Assembly (NCBI GenBank): GCA_038206355.1
Contig: JBBRAY010000006.1
Coordinates: forward strand, 65,031 to 129,030
DNA: 64,000 nt
DNA from: JAPLDB01 sp038206355
GTDB lineage: Bacteria > Bacteroidota > Bacteroidia > AKYH767-A > 2013-40CM-41-45
Direction: 5' to 3'
Program-made: the position numbers and the translations under genes
Part shown: positions 35,260 through 43,993 of the stretch, piece after piece
How positions within the stretch are numbered: the stretch's first letter is position 1
Layout: each line of letters opens with the position of its first letter
The notes under the pieces: model-generated
Database searches by the model: none
What the model was told of the DNA's origin: nothing
The model's input: only the letters and a program-made list of their open reading frames with translations

Positions 35260-36060
35260 TTATTCTGAAAAATTCTCTATCAGTTTTCTTTCCAGTTCTT
35301 CGGGTGTAATATTAACTTTCATTTGCCCCTCCTTAGAAAAGGAAATCTCTCCAGTTTCTTCGCTTACTACAATTGCCACTGCATCACTTTGCTCTGTAAT
35401 TCCGACTGCAGCACGGTGCCGCATTCCAAAATGAGCCGGTAGATCAATGTTTTCGGTAACAGGTAGGATACAACGGGCGGCTTTGATTTTGTTGTTAACA
35501 ATAATAATTGCGCCGTCATGCATCGGACTGTTTTTGAAAAAAATACTTTCGATGAGTCGTTGGGAGATTTCAGCATCCATACTGTCGCCGGTGCTGCTGA
35601 AATATTTCAGTTCAGATGATTTTGCAAGTACCATAATTGCCCCGGTCTTATCCTTTGACATCTGTCGGCATGCTTTTACAATGGCCGATACGTCGAGTCC
35701 GACCCGTTTCTGCGATTGCCAGTTCCACGGAAGTATCTGGCGGGTAAACGGATTTTGTGCGATGTAACTGTTTGTTCCTAGAACAACCAGAAACCTCCGC
35801 ACTTCCTGCTGGAAAACAATAATGAGCGCTATAAAACCTACAGAAATAAACTGTCCAAGCAACGTACCGATCAGCTGCATATTCAGGACTTTGACGCAAA
35901 TCCAGTAAAGTGCATAAATCAAAAGCAGACCGATAAAAATATTTATGGCCACACCACCGCGCAAAAGGTTGTAAAGCTTATACAACAAATATGTGGCAAG
36001 TAATATGTCAATGATATCGATTAGTCTGATCGTCAGAAAACCGATTTCGAAAAGATCCAT
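35260..36060 (-). CDS. cdaA: diadenylate cyclase CdaA (c-di-AMP synthase)
   Basis: CdaA makes cyclic di-AMP from two ATP. The 266-residue protein has three N-terminal membrane segments (about 10-30, 33-55 and 60-82), a short helix and the DAC domain with both active motifs, DGAIIIVNN and MRHRAAVGITE (the RHR signature). All known catalytic elements are present. It follows folP on the same strand after 142 bases containing a 7-base tandem repeat. A TAATTTCG box at 36080-36087 may be its own promoter. c-di-AMP in relatives controls potassium and cell-wall balance. Confidence 0.96.
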   Translation of the reverse strand: MDLFEIGFLTIRLIDIIDILLATYLLYKLYNLLRGGVAINIFIGLLLIYALYWICVKVLNMQLIGTLLGQFISVGFIALIIVFQQEVRRFLVVLGTNSYIAQNPFTRQILPWNWQSQKRVGLDVSAIVKACRQMSKDKTGAIMVLAKSSELKYFSSTGDSMDAEISQRLIESIFFKNSPMHDGAIIIVNNKIKAARCILPVTENIDLPAHFGMRHRAAVGITEQSDAVAIVVSEETGEISFSKEGQMKVNITPEELERKLIENFSE

Positions 36061-36079
36061 GCGTAAGAATATTGAAGTT

Positions 36080-36087
36080 CGAAATTA
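36080..36087 (-). promoter_or_regulatory. possible -7 element of cdaA
   Basis: On the minus strand TAATTTCG matches the TAnnTTCG variant and ends 19 bases before the cdaA ATG at 36060. Confidence 0.4.
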
Positions 36088-36119
36088 GACAATAAAAATC
36101 AAAAACGAATAACAAAAAC

Positions 36120-36154
36120 GAATACCGAATACCGAATACCGAATACCGAATACC
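36120..36154. repeat. 7-bp tandem repeat (GAATACC)5
   Basis: Five uninterrupted copies of GAATACC lie between folP and cdaA, preceded by looser CGAATAAC units from 36106. The copies are identical, so the tract may vary in length. Confidence 0.85.
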
Positions 36155-36202
36155 TTAGTTCTAGGGACGAAATATAAGGTGTAATTGTTTCGTGTTACGA
36201 TA

Positions 36203-37036
36203 TTAAGATTTCGAAATTCTGGCTATTATTTTTGTTGCTTCGACAGCTTCTTTTACGTCGTGGACCCGGAGAATATTTGCGCCATTTTGCAAAGCAAGTG
36301 TATTGAGTACTGTTGTCCCGTTCAGTCCGTGCTCAGCAGTGGTGCCGGTAACCTTATTAACCATGGATTTCCGTGAAAAGCCGGTTAATATTGGTCGTTC
36401 AAATATTTTGAATTTTTCAAGATTCGAGAGGAGATCATAATTGTGCTCAAGTGTTTTCCCAAATCCGAATCCGGGATCAATAATGATATCTGATACACCA
36501 AGTGATGTCAGTTTTAAAATAGCGGCAGAGAAAAAACGCATTACTTCCCGGGTAACATCTTCATAGAAAGGATTTTGTTGCATTGTTTGGGGAGTACCTT
36601 TCATATGCATAAGCACATATGGAATTTTCAGCCGGCCGATTTTCTCAAGCATCCGCTCATCCATATTTCCGCCCGATACATCATTTATTATGTCAATCCC
36701 TTCACCGGCAGCATTTTCTGCGACGGTAGCATGGAATGTATCAACAGATAGAATGGCATCAGGAAATTCTCTTCTCAATAATGAAAGTGGATGAGACAAC
36801 AATTTCCATTCATCATCGGCAGAAATCAATCGGGCTCCGGGCCTTGTTGACTGCGCGCCGGTATCAATGATGGCCGCACCTTCCTGTATCATTTTAACGG
36901 TGTGATTCAGCAGATCCTTTTCACTGTTGATCCGGCCGCCATCATAAAATGAGTCTGTGGAAAGATTCAAAATGCCCATTACGAGCGGCTTTGAACAATC
37001 CAGTAATTTTCCTCCGACGTTTAAATAATTCCTCAT
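36203..37036 (-). CDS. folP: dihydropteroate synthase
   Basis: FolP joins p-aminobenzoate to the pterin in folate synthesis and is the sulfonamide target. The 277-residue protein shows MGILNLSTDSFYDGG (pterin/phosphate motif), IIDTGAQSTRPGA, DIINDVSGG, LMHMKGTPQTMQ, DIIIDPGFGFGK and LTGFSRKSM, which form the TIM-barrel active site. All are intact. It is divergent from the DUF1599 gene across only 30 bases, and folP, DUF1599 and BT_3928-like genes are commonly neighbours in Bacteroidota. Confidence 0.97.
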   Translation of the reverse strand: MRNYLNVGGKLLDCSKPLVMGILNLSTDSFYDGGRINSEKDLLNHTVKMIQEGAAIIDTGAQSTRPGARLISADDEWKLLSHPLSLLRREFPDAILSVDTFHATVAENAAGEGIDIINDVSGGNMDERMLEKIGRLKIPYVLMHMKGTPQTMQQNPFYEDVTREVMRFFSAAILKLTSLGVSDIIIDPGFGFGKTLEHNYDLLSNLEKFKIFERPILTGFSRKSMVNKVTGTTAEHGLNGTTVLNTLALQNGANILRVHDVKEAVEATKIIARISKS

Positions 37037-37044
37037 GAAAAATG

Positions 37045-37052
37045 TATCTTCG
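37045..37052 (+). promoter_or_regulatory. -7 element of the DUF1599 gene
   Basis: TATCTTCG ends 14 bases before the ATG at 37067, within the 30-base gap to the divergent folP gene. Confidence 0.5.
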
Positions 37053-37066
37053 GGCGCTTTAAAATT

Positions 37067-37612
37067 ATGGTAACAACAGCATCACAATATGACACTGTTC
37101 TTTCACAGTGCAAAGATATTTTTCTGAAGAAAATGGATGACTATGGCACTGCCTGGAGAATATTACGGGTCAGTTCCATTACAGATCAGATATTTATCAA
37201 GGCGCAGCGTATTCGCAGTATTGAAGAAAAGGGTGTTCAGAAAGTAGAGGAGGGGATTGATTCTGAGTTTCGCGGAATCATCAACTACTGTATTATCGCG
37301 CTCATACAATTGGAGAAACACAGCGATACAAACCTGGAGATGTCGGCGCAGGAAGTGCTCGTACATTTTGACAAGTACACAAGTGAAGCCAGGCATCTGA
37401 TGGAAAATAAGAATCACGACTATGGTGAGGCATGGCGTGATATGCGCGTGAGTTCGATGACGGATTTGATTCTTATGAAAATTCTCCGCATCAAACAAAT
37501 TGAAAACCATAATGGTCAAACCCTCGTCAGTGAAGGCGTTGCGGCCAATTATTATGACATGCTGAATTACGCAACTTTCGCCCTCATTAAACTTTCAGAG
37601 AGCGCGGGCTAA
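37067..37612 (+). CDS. DUF1599 protein, internally duplicated
   Basis: The 181-residue protein consists of two tandem copies of one domain: residues about 10-90 (KMDDYGTAWRILRVSSITDQIFIKAQRIRSIEEKG) and about 105-178 (KNHDYGEAWRDMRVSSMTDLILMKILRIKQIENHNG). Each ends in an EG(I/V)...NYC/NYA helix. This is the DUF1599 family (nucleotide-modification-associated domain), with conserved DYG and RVSS motifs. No activity is proven. It is followed 28 bases later by the BT_3928-like gene and is likely its operon partner; the divergent gene is folP. Confidence 0.9.
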   Translation: MVTTASQYDTVLSQCKDIFLKKMDDYGTAWRILRVSSITDQIFIKAQRIRSIEEKGVQKVEEGIDSEFRGIINYCIIALIQLEKHSDTNLEMSAQEVLVHFDKYTSEARHLMENKNHDYGEAWRDMRVSSMTDLILMKILRIKQIENHNGQTLVSEGVAANYYDMLNYATFALIKLSESAG

Positions 37613-37640
37613 ATTACCGGCTCTTTCCAATTCTCACATT

Positions 37641-38843
37641 ATGAAAATCTTAGTACGCATCATTCAGTTTCTTGTCGGAGGACTTTTTCTTTTTTCCGGA
37701 TTTATTAAAGCCGTAGATCCATTGGGAACGAGCTATAAAATGCATGATTACTTCAGTGCATTTCAGAATGACTGGCCTTCGTTTAAACTTTTTTGGGATT
37801 TCATGAGTTCTTATTCCACGCAACTGGCGGTTTTTATGCTGGTTCTGGAGCTTGCACTTGGTCTTGCCATCATCATTGGCTGGAAGCGGAAATTCACTTT
37901 ATGGCTTACGCTTGGTCTCATGGTATTTTTCACTTTTCTCACCGGATACACTTATTTATCCGGTTACACGATGGGTCACTGGTACAATCCGGCTTCTTGG
38001 GTTTTCAATGCCAAGGACATGAAGGTTACCGATTGCGGATGTTTCGGAGATTTCATCAAGCTTAAACCTTATACATCCTTTTATAAAGACGTTGTCCTCG
38101 ATTTTCTGATTCTGGTATTGCTTATCGGAAATGCAAAAATGTATTTACTGGTAAGAGACAGGTTGGGAAATATTATCGTTGGGGTTGGGACATTTGCATC
38201 CTATATGTTCTGTCTTTCCAACTATTACTGGGGTTTGCCGATGATTGACTTCCGCCCTTATGCCGTTGGAAAAAGTATCAGTGAAGGGATGAAGTTGCCT
38301 CCGGGAGCCAAGCGGGACAGTGTGGCGATGATTTTTATTTATGAGAAAGACGGAAAGAAGGAAGAACTTACCACTGATCAGTTGGGGAAGGTAGACAGTA
38401 CCTATAAATTTATTGACCGCACTGATAAGATGATCCGTGAAGGAGACCGCCCTGCCATTCATGATTTCACGATTAACTCTGTTGATGGAACTGATATTAC
38501 AGAAGATGTGTTGAGTATGGATCGGGTATTTCTTCTCGTTGCAAATGAAATTGCGCACAGTAACAATAAGGTTCAGAACAGGATTAATGACTTTGTTTCT
38601 TTGTGTCATAAAGAGGGAATTGACTTTATTGGAATGACTTCTTCATCGCCCAAAGAAGTGGATACTTTTCGTCACGAGCACAATTCGATGTTTGACTACT
38701 ATTATGCTGATGCAACCACGTTGAAAACGATGATGCGTTCAAATCCCGGACTGATGCTTTTAAAAAGAGGAACTGTTGTTGCGATGTGGCACCACAGGGA
38801 TTTTCCAACTTTTGAGGAAGTGAAAAAGGAATATTTGAAATAG
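37641..38843 (+). CDS. BT_3928 family membrane protein (DoxX/MauE-like)
   Basis: The 400-residue protein has four or more N-terminal membrane segments (about 5-25, 60-80, 85-105 and 150-168) of the DoxX/MauE type, with the conserved VTDCGCFGDFIKL motif (Cys near 132 and 134) in a loop. The C-terminal half (about 210-400) is soluble and thioredoxin-like in layout (IHDFTINSVDGTDITEDVL, VFLLVANEIAH, GIDFIGMTSSS). This is the layout of the BT_3928 family of Bacteroidota. The paired cysteines suggest a redox role, but no function is established. It is co-directional with the DUF1599 gene, 28 bases upstream. Confidence 0.88.
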   Translation: MKILVRIIQFLVGGLFLFSGFIKAVDPLGTSYKMHDYFSAFQNDWPSFKLFWDFMSSYSTQLAVFMLVLELALGLAIIIGWKRKFTLWLTLGLMVFFTFLTGYTYLSGYTMGHWYNPASWVFNAKDMKVTDCGCFGDFIKLKPYTSFYKDVVLDFLILVLLIGNAKMYLLVRDRLGNIIVGVGTFASYMFCLSNYYWGLPMIDFRPYAVGKSISEGMKLPPGAKRDSVAMIFIYEKDGKKEELTTDQLGKVDSTYKFIDRTDKMIREGDRPAIHDFTINSVDGTDITEDVLSMDRVFLLVANEIAHSNNKVQNRINDFVSLCHKEGIDFIGMTSSSPKEVDTFRHEHNSMFDYYYADATTLKTMMRSNPGLMLLKRGTVVAMWHHRDFPTFEEVKKEYLK

Positions 38844-38882
38844 GAAAAGTGTAATCGTTTACTGCTGATTCTTTTTGCAAAA

Positions 38883-39587
38883 TCAACTGTTTAGTTCTGC
38901 TTCCTTTTCAAAATGTTTCCACAATTTATCATCAGGAACATTTGCGACTATGGTCAATGGTTCCTTTTTTGACGGATGTAAAAACTCTACTTTTCGTGCA
39001 TGGAGAGAGATCGAGCCATCTTCATTTGAGCGATCAAATCCATATTTTAAATCTCCTTTGATGGGTGAGCCAATTTTTGAAAGCTGGGCGCGTATCTGGT
39101 GATGCCTGCCTGTAAGTAAATCTACTTCAAGCAGAAAGTAGCGGTCGCTATGGGCAATCATCTTATAATCCATTTCTGCCCGTTGCGCATCAGGTTTTTC
39201 TGTATCCGATGCATAACTTTTATTTTGCTGAGTATTTCTTTTTATAAAATGGACCAGTTTCTCCTGATCAGATGGAGGTCTGTTTTTCACTATTGCCCAG
39301 TATGTTTTTTTGATGGTCTTTTCTTTAAACATCTGATTCATCCGTTCCAGTGACCGGCTGTTGCGGCAGAATATGACTATTCCTGTTGTTGGTCTGTCGA
39401 TGCGGTGGGGTATGCCCAGGTATACATCGCCCGGCTTCTTATATTTCTCTTTGACATAGTCTTTGACTATATCTACAAGGGGCTTGTCACCTGTTTTATC
39501 AGACTGTACGATATCGCCCGCACGTTTATTCACGACAATGAGATGGTTGTCTTCAAATAATATATTCAATGGTTTTTCTAACGGCAT
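38883..39587 (-). CDS. RluA family pseudouridine synthase
   Basis: The 234-residue protein carries the RluA family core: IPHRIDRPTTGIVIFCRN with the catalytic Asp in HRID, KTYWAIV and LLTGRHHQIRAQLSKIG. It lacks an N-terminal S4 domain, as do many short RluA-type enzymes, so its target (tRNA or rRNA uridines) cannot be assigned. It converges with the BT_3928 gene. A -7 box variant lies 6 bases before its ATG. Confidence 0.93.
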   Translation of the reverse strand: MPLEKPLNILFEDNHLIVVNKRAGDIVQSDKTGDKPLVDIVKDYVKEKYKKPGDVYLGIPHRIDRPTTGIVIFCRNSRSLERMNQMFKEKTIKKTYWAIVKNRPPSDQEKLVHFIKRNTQQNKSYASDTEKPDAQRAEMDYKMIAHSDRYFLLEVDLLTGRHHQIRAQLSKIGSPIKGDLKYGFDRSNEDGSISLHARKVEFLHPSKKEPLTIVANVPDDKLWKHFEKEAELNS

Positions 39588-39593
39588 ATGTTG

Positions 39594-39601
39594 CGAAATT
39601 A
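39594..39601 (-). promoter_or_regulatory. -7 element of the pseudouridine synthase gene
   Basis: On the minus strand TAATTTCG ends 6 bases before the ATG at 39587, so the transcript would be nearly leaderless. Confidence 0.5.
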
Positions 39602-39790
39602 AACTTCATTTTCAAATGCGTAACCTCTTTTGATTTATAAAGATTTGAGTTCTCCGTTCAAACACTTTGCGGGATCTCCGGTATACTGCCTGAACATATT
39701 GCGGGAGCGCTTAAACCTTTAATGACCGGGTCCTGTCACATGGGCCGGAATTCAGAAAAGTAAAACAAATAATAATTTATATTTTTAAAA

Positions 39791-40639
39791 ATGAAAACTA
39801 AAAACCTTATTCCCGTATTGATGATTGGATTGGCCCTTATTACCCTTTCTCTTGGTACCGGTTGCAAGAAAGAAAGCGGAAGCGCTGATGAAAATTTTTC
39901 ACCTGAAGCACAGGATATCAGTCAGAGCGAAGACATCAGCACAACCATTGACAATTTTGTTGCTGAAGTTTTTAATTCGCCAAATGGAAATGTTGAAGGC
40001 CGGTTCAGTGATCCTGTGAACAGTGACCTCAACAACTGTGCAACTGTTACATGGGATTCTGCGCATTCGATGGTGACTATTTATTTTAACCATTGTCCGG
40101 GAAGGAATGGTCATACCAGGGATGGCTCAATAATAATAGCGTACACAGGTGGTGGATACTGGTCAATGGGCGCGTCATGGGATGTAACTTTTGATAATTT
40201 TTACATTGACGACAAGCAGGTAGGCGGATCAAGGCACATAGAGAATGTTGGTCCTGAAAGCAATGGATGTGTGTGGAATATTAACGCCAATCTCACATTT
40301 ACAAGAAGTGACGGAAGCACCAGAACATGGACCAGTACACGTACGAGAGAAATCACGCAGGGATATGCTGATACCGTATGTTCACACCATATTTATAAAA
40401 TCAACGGTACAGCTACCCACAACGATAGCCAAAGCGGAAACAGTGCTGACCTGACATTTACAAATATTATCCGTGACCTTAGCTGTGCATATATTACTTC
40501 AGGAACAATTTCAGTTGTCCCAAATAACAACAGGCCTCAACGCACCATTGACTTCGGAAATGGTGATTGTGATGACATTGCAACCGTAACCAAAAATGGT
40601 CATTCAAGGATTATTCATCTGGATGGTGGTCGTCATTGA
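39791..40639 (+). CDS. lipoprotein of unknown function
   Basis: The 282-residue protein has a lipoprotein signal peptide (LITLSLGTGCKKE; Cys at about 25) and a mature domain rich in beta strands and in Asn, Thr and Cys (six cysteines: near 80, 98, 157, 191, 224 and 254). A repeated pattern of TW.S or TF.R strands (WNINANLTFTRSDGSTRTWTS) suggests a beta-sandwich. I do not recognise the family. It stands alone and is followed by a terminator 30 bases after the stop. Confidence 0.75.
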   Translation: MKTKNLIPVLMIGLALITLSLGTGCKKESGSADENFSPEAQDISQSEDISTTIDNFVAEVFNSPNGNVEGRFSDPVNSDLNNCATVTWDSAHSMVTIYFNHCPGRNGHTRDGSIIIAYTGGGYWSMGASWDVTFDNFYIDDKQVGGSRHIENVGPESNGCVWNINANLTFTRSDGSTRTWTSTRTREITQGYADTVCSHHIYKINGTATHNDSQSGNSADLTFTNIIRDLSCAYITSGTISVVPNNNRPQRTIDFGNGDCDDIATVTKNGHSRIIHLDGGRH

Positions 40640-40668
40640 TAAGTAAGAAATATTTTATCAATATTAGG

Positions 40669-40698
40669 AAACTCCTTTTGTTTGAAGGGAGTTTTTTT
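40669..40698 (+). terminator. intrinsic terminator of the 39791-40639 gene
   Basis: Arms AAACTCCTT (40669-40677) and AAGGGAGTTT (40685-40694) form a hairpin (one bulge) running into a T-run (40692-40698). The T-run overlaps the stop codon of the converging minus-strand gene. Confidence 0.75.
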
Positions 40699-41056
40699 AT
40701 TCCGGGGCTCCTGCATTTACCCAGTCCTGTAGTTGTTTGAAATCGCAAACACCTAAAGACGATCCTTGTGGCATGTCTTTCAAATCAAATACCCTGTTTT
40801 TAAAAGAGTTGTTATCTACCTTTTCTTTTAAAAGCAGATACGAAGTGAGTTCGCCACCGGCATTCTGTTCCTGAGGATTTCCATGACATGAACCGAGGGC
40901 TGCACAGTTCGTGTTGACGATCGCTTTTATTAAGCCATTGTATTTTAGTTGTGCTGCATCATAGGCGCACAGGTTGGGATCTTCAGATTTATCGCTTGTA
41001 CAGGAAATGACAATTAATAAAACTGATACCATTGCTATGGCTATAATCTTTTGCAT
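40697..41056 (-). CDS. cytochrome-c-like lipoprotein with CX5CH motif
   Basis: The 119-residue protein has a lipobox (VLLIVISCTSD; Cys at about 19) and a small domain that resembles the planctomycete-type cytochrome C domains common in Bacteroidota (IKAIVNTNC..CHG, DMPQGSSLG, LQDWVNAGAPE). The expected haem motif is CxxCH or the CX4CH variant; here it reads CAALGSCH, with five residues between the cysteines. Met near 100 (DMPQG) could be the axial ligand. Haem binding is therefore uncertain. It may be an electron carrier or a haem-less relative. Confidence 0.72.
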   Translation of the reverse strand: MQKIIAIAMVSVLLIVISCTSDKSEDPNLCAYDAAQLKYNGLIKAIVNTNCAALGSCHGNPQEQNAGGELTSYLLLKEKVDNNSFKNRVFDLKDMPQGSSLGVCDFKQLQDWVNAGAPE

Positions 41057-41268
41057 AAAAAATCAATTAATAATTATTCCGGGGAGCATTGTTGTTATGT
41101 GGATTCGGTTGCTAAAGATACATAATATGTGAACGGATCAGGTGTTTTAAGATAATAGGTATTGATCCGGAAATTGATTGCAAATGATTTGATCAGAATA
41201 TTTTCGAAGGAAGATTAAATAAATATTTAGATCAATAAAATATGAATTTAGTTCCGGAAGAAATCATT

Positions 41269-42141
41269 TCATTCTTTGTATTTCTCCCTGACAGATTTCC
41301 TGTATGATTCAGGTGAGTATTTTGTCTGCTGCTTAAAAAATCTGCTGAAGTAAGAAGGGTCATTAAAATTCAATTCGAATGCTATTTGCTTGCTGTTAAA
41401 ATCAGAATGCAGCAGCAATCTTTTTGCTTCAAGTGATATTCTGTCCTGAATCAGTTCCAGTGATGTTTTCCCGGTTGTTTTTTTTGAAATATCGTTGAGG
41501 TGATTTGGAGTAATGCTCAGTTTATCGGCATAATCTTTCACCTTATGCATCGTTTTAAAATTCACCTCAATCAGGTGATGAAATTTTCTTGTCAGTATCT
41601 GAGAAGCATTATCGGAGTTAGCATAATCCTTTCCAACGACAAAATGGGATCTGCATTTCAATAGAATGATGCTGAGGTAAGAAAATAATATCTGCTCTCT
41701 GAAAGGTTGTTTATTTTTGAATTCCTTTTCCATAGCGTCAGATATTTCTTTCAGTTCAAGTGACAAATCATTTTTTCCTGAAAGCACGGGAGCAGCAGTT
41801 TTATTAAAGGCAGGGTAATCGGAGAGCGGATTGTTTTGAGATGCGTGAAGGTGAAAAAAGGAACCTGAAAAAATAAGCACATATCCACGGGCTGATTTAT
41901 CCCGCCTGAGCATATGGACTTGTCCCGGTGCAACAAAATGAAAAGAATGATCTTTGATTTCCGAATGGGAAAAATCCATCATATGGTCACCACCACCTTT
42001 TATAAAATGGAAAATCTCATAATAGTTATGTCTGTGTGGATCCCGGGCATTGTAGCCACTGTCTCTATCAAGGCGCTGAAACTTGAAGGACAATTCAGCT
42101 TCTTCACGGGTAAAGTCATCAACAGGTATGGATGCACTCAT
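41269..42141 (-). CDS. AraC family transcriptional regulator
   Basis: The 290-residue protein has an N-terminal cupin-like sensor (about 25-160, HRHNYYEIFHFIKGGGDHMMDF) and a C-terminal AraC DNA-binding domain (about 190-287) with two helix-turn-helices, VKDYADKLSITPNHLNDISKK and FNSKQIAFELNFNDPSYFSRFFKQ, ending in SPESYRKS. Regulators with a cupin sensor respond to a small molecule; the ligand is not known. A TATCTTCG box ends 4 bases before its ATG. No divergent partner is adjacent. Confidence 0.93.
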   Translation of the reverse strand: MSASIPVDDFTREEAELSFKFQRLDRDSGYNARDPHRHNYYEIFHFIKGGGDHMMDFSHSEIKDHSFHFVAPGQVHMLRRDKSARGYVLIFSGSFFHLHASQNNPLSDYPAFNKTAAPVLSGKNDLSLELKEISDAMEKEFKNKQPFREQILFSYLSIILLKCRSHFVVGKDYANSDNASQILTRKFHHLIEVNFKTMHKVKDYADKLSITPNHLNDISKKTTGKTSLELIQDRISLEAKRLLLHSDFNSKQIAFELNFNDPSYFSRFFKQQTKYSPESYRKSVREKYKE

Positions 42142-42145
42142 GGCA

Positions 42146-42153
42146 CGAAGATA
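42146..42153 (-). promoter_or_regulatory. -7 element of the AraC-type regulator gene
   Basis: On the minus strand TATCTTCG ends 4 bases before the ATG at 42141, which implies a leaderless transcript. Confidence 0.5.
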
Positions 42154-42179
42154 ATCCGTTGCGGCTAAAAAAGTTCAAA

Positions 42180-42214
42180 TAAAAAACCTCTCAGGCATTC
42201 AGGCCGGAGAGGTT
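42180..42214 (-). terminator. intrinsic terminator of the 42247-42558 gene
   Basis: Arms AACCTCTC (42185-42192) and GAGAGGTT (42207-42214) form a hairpin followed on the minus strand by a T-run (A-run 42180-42186). It lies 33 bases beyond the stop. Confidence 0.75.
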
Positions 42215-42246
42215 TATATGATAAACCGAACGTGGTCGGTTACAAT

Positions 42247-42558
42247 TTACCTTGATTCAGGTTTTGGAGAAGTTTGAACTTCAGCATTTGCTTCTGCTTT
42301 TGCTTTTTCAGCACATGCAGCTTTTTGTTCAGGTGTGCATGCTTTTGCTTCACCTTTTTTGCAACATGATTTAACAGCTTTCCCCTGACAACAAGCAGCC
42401 GAAGTTTCTTTGGCTTCAGGAGTTGCATTGGCTGCAGCAGTAGGAGTTACTGAAGCTTCCTTTTTGGTTTCCTTACCTACAGGAGCAGTAGACTGAGCAT
42501 TTACTGCAGAAACTGCAACAAAGCAAATCATGGATAAAACAACGAGAATCTTTTTCAT
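42247..42558 (-). CDS. small secreted Ala/Lys/Cys-rich protein
   Basis: After a signal peptide (cleavage near VNAQ), the 80-residue mature protein is low in complexity, rich in Ala, Lys, Glu and Thr. It has two CC pairs (SAACCQGK and SCCKKGEAKAC), plus two single cysteines (ACTPEQKAACAEK). Paired cysteines in a disordered charged chain suggest metal binding, but the family is not recognised. It is alone, with its own terminator. Confidence 0.7.
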   Translation of the reverse strand: MKKILVVLSMICFVAVSAVNAQSTAPVGKETKKEASVTPTAAANATPEAKETSAACCQGKAVKSCCKKGEAKACTPEQKAACAEKAKAEANAEVQTSPKPESR

Positions 42559-42703
42559 AATTATTATTTTAAAATTTAATGTTCCAAAGATAGTGTAAAA
42601 TAACTTCCGGCAATAGAAAGCGGGACAAATTTCCGGTTAATTTTTGGTTAATATCAGACGTATAAAACGAGACTCACGAACAATTTTCTACCTTTCGCCT
42701 GTT

Positions 42704-43936
42704 ATGGACTTCAAAGAAAACATGAAGGTTGCGCTGCAAAGCATTAAGAGCCAAAAGCTGCGCGCAACCCTCACGGCATTGATTATTGCAATCGGTATTA
42801 TGGCTTTGGTTGGAATTCTCACAGCCATTGATTCCATCAAAGGGGCAATCAGTTCGAATTTTTCGGCAATGGGAGCCAATTCATTCACAATACAGAACAG
42901 GGGTATGAATATCCACGTCGGCAATAAGGGGCGCAGGGCGAAACGATTTAACCCGATTGATTACTACGAGGCGACACGTTTTGTTGAGGAGTTTCATTTT
43001 CCTGCCACGGTATCTATTTCCACTTTCGCCAGTGGTACTTCAACAATGAAATTTGAAGGCAAAAAAACGAATCCGAATGTGATGCTGCTGGGAGCCAATG
43101 AAAATTACCTTCATACCGGCGGGTATACTGTTGATAAAGGAAGAAATTTTTCAATGACCGAAGTGCAGTATGGTGAGCAGGTTATTATTCTTGGTAATGA
43201 CATCGTGCAAAAGATATTTGGTACTGTTGATCCGATAGACAAATTAATTTCAGTAGGAAGTACGAAGTACCGAGTGGTAGGAACGTTAAAAGAAAAGGGA
43301 AGTGCGATGGGTTTTGGAGGGGATAAGATGGGAATTATACCATTGTTGAATGCGAAAAATAATTTTCACCGGCCGAACATGAGCTTTACGATCACCGTAA
43401 GTGTTACCAATGTGGGAATGCTGGATGCGGCTATCAGCGAAGCTACAGGTTTGTTCAGGATCATCAGAAAAGTACCCATAGGTGATGACGAAACGTTTGA
43501 GATTATGAAGAGTGACAGCATCGCCAATATATTGATTTCATCTCTTTCTACTGTAAGGGTTTCTGCTATTGCAATCGCTGTTATAACGTTACTCGGAGCA
43601 GCGATTGGATTAATGAATATTATGCTTGTGAGTGTTACAGAAAGAACGCGTGAAATTGGAATTCGCAAGGCAATTGGCGCAACACCGAAAATAATCCGCA
43701 GCCAGTTTTTAACGGAAGCAATTTTGATTTGTCAATTGGGAGGTGCATTGGGGACGATTCTTGGAATTGTTATTGGGAACATTATTTCTTCATTGATGGG
43801 GAGCGGCTTTATTATTCCATGGGAATGGATAATAGTGGCAATCATTGTTTGCTTCCTGGTGGGAATTTTGTCAGGCTATTATCCGGCGAGAAAAGCATCC
43901 AAACTTGACCCGATAGATGCTTTGCGGTACGAATAA
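42704..43936 (+). CDS. MacB/FtsX-type ABC transporter permease
   Basis: The 410-residue protein has the MacB-like layout: one N-terminal membrane segment (about 22-43), a large periplasmic domain (about 50-280) and three C-terminal membrane segments of the FtsX type (about 290-315, 335-360 and 375-398), with TEREIGIRKAIGATP and the final KASKLDPIDALRYE motif. No ATPase gene is adjacent, so the ATP-binding partner must be elsewhere. The substrate (efflux or lipoprotein release) is unknown. I chose the ATG at 42704; a longer frame adds 20 residues. Confidence 0.92.
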   Translation: MDFKENMKVALQSIKSQKLRATLTALIIAIGIMALVGILTAIDSIKGAISSNFSAMGANSFTIQNRGMNIHVGNKGRRAKRFNPIDYYEATRFVEEFHFPATVSISTFASGTSTMKFEGKKTNPNVMLLGANENYLHTGGYTVDKGRNFSMTEVQYGEQVIILGNDIVQKIFGTVDPIDKLISVGSTKYRVVGTLKEKGSAMGFGGDKMGIIPLLNAKNNFHRPNMSFTITVSVTNVGMLDAAISEATGLFRIIRKVPIGDDETFEIMKSDSIANILISSLSTVRVSAIAIAVITLLGAAIGLMNIMLVSVTERTREIGIRKAIGATPKIIRSQFLTEAILICQLGGALGTILGIVIGNIISSLMGSGFIIPWEWIIVAIIVCFLVGILSGYYPARKASKLDPIDALRYE

Positions 43937-43993
43937 AGTTTTCGAAATTAAAACTGAAGAGCGCGGTCTTTCCTTATCTATTATTGAAATAGA

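Noticed and set aside
42240..42428. A Lys/Leu-rich frame overlapping the small Cys-rich protein gene
   Set aside because: It is a shifted reading of the repetitive Ala/Lys codons of the real gene.
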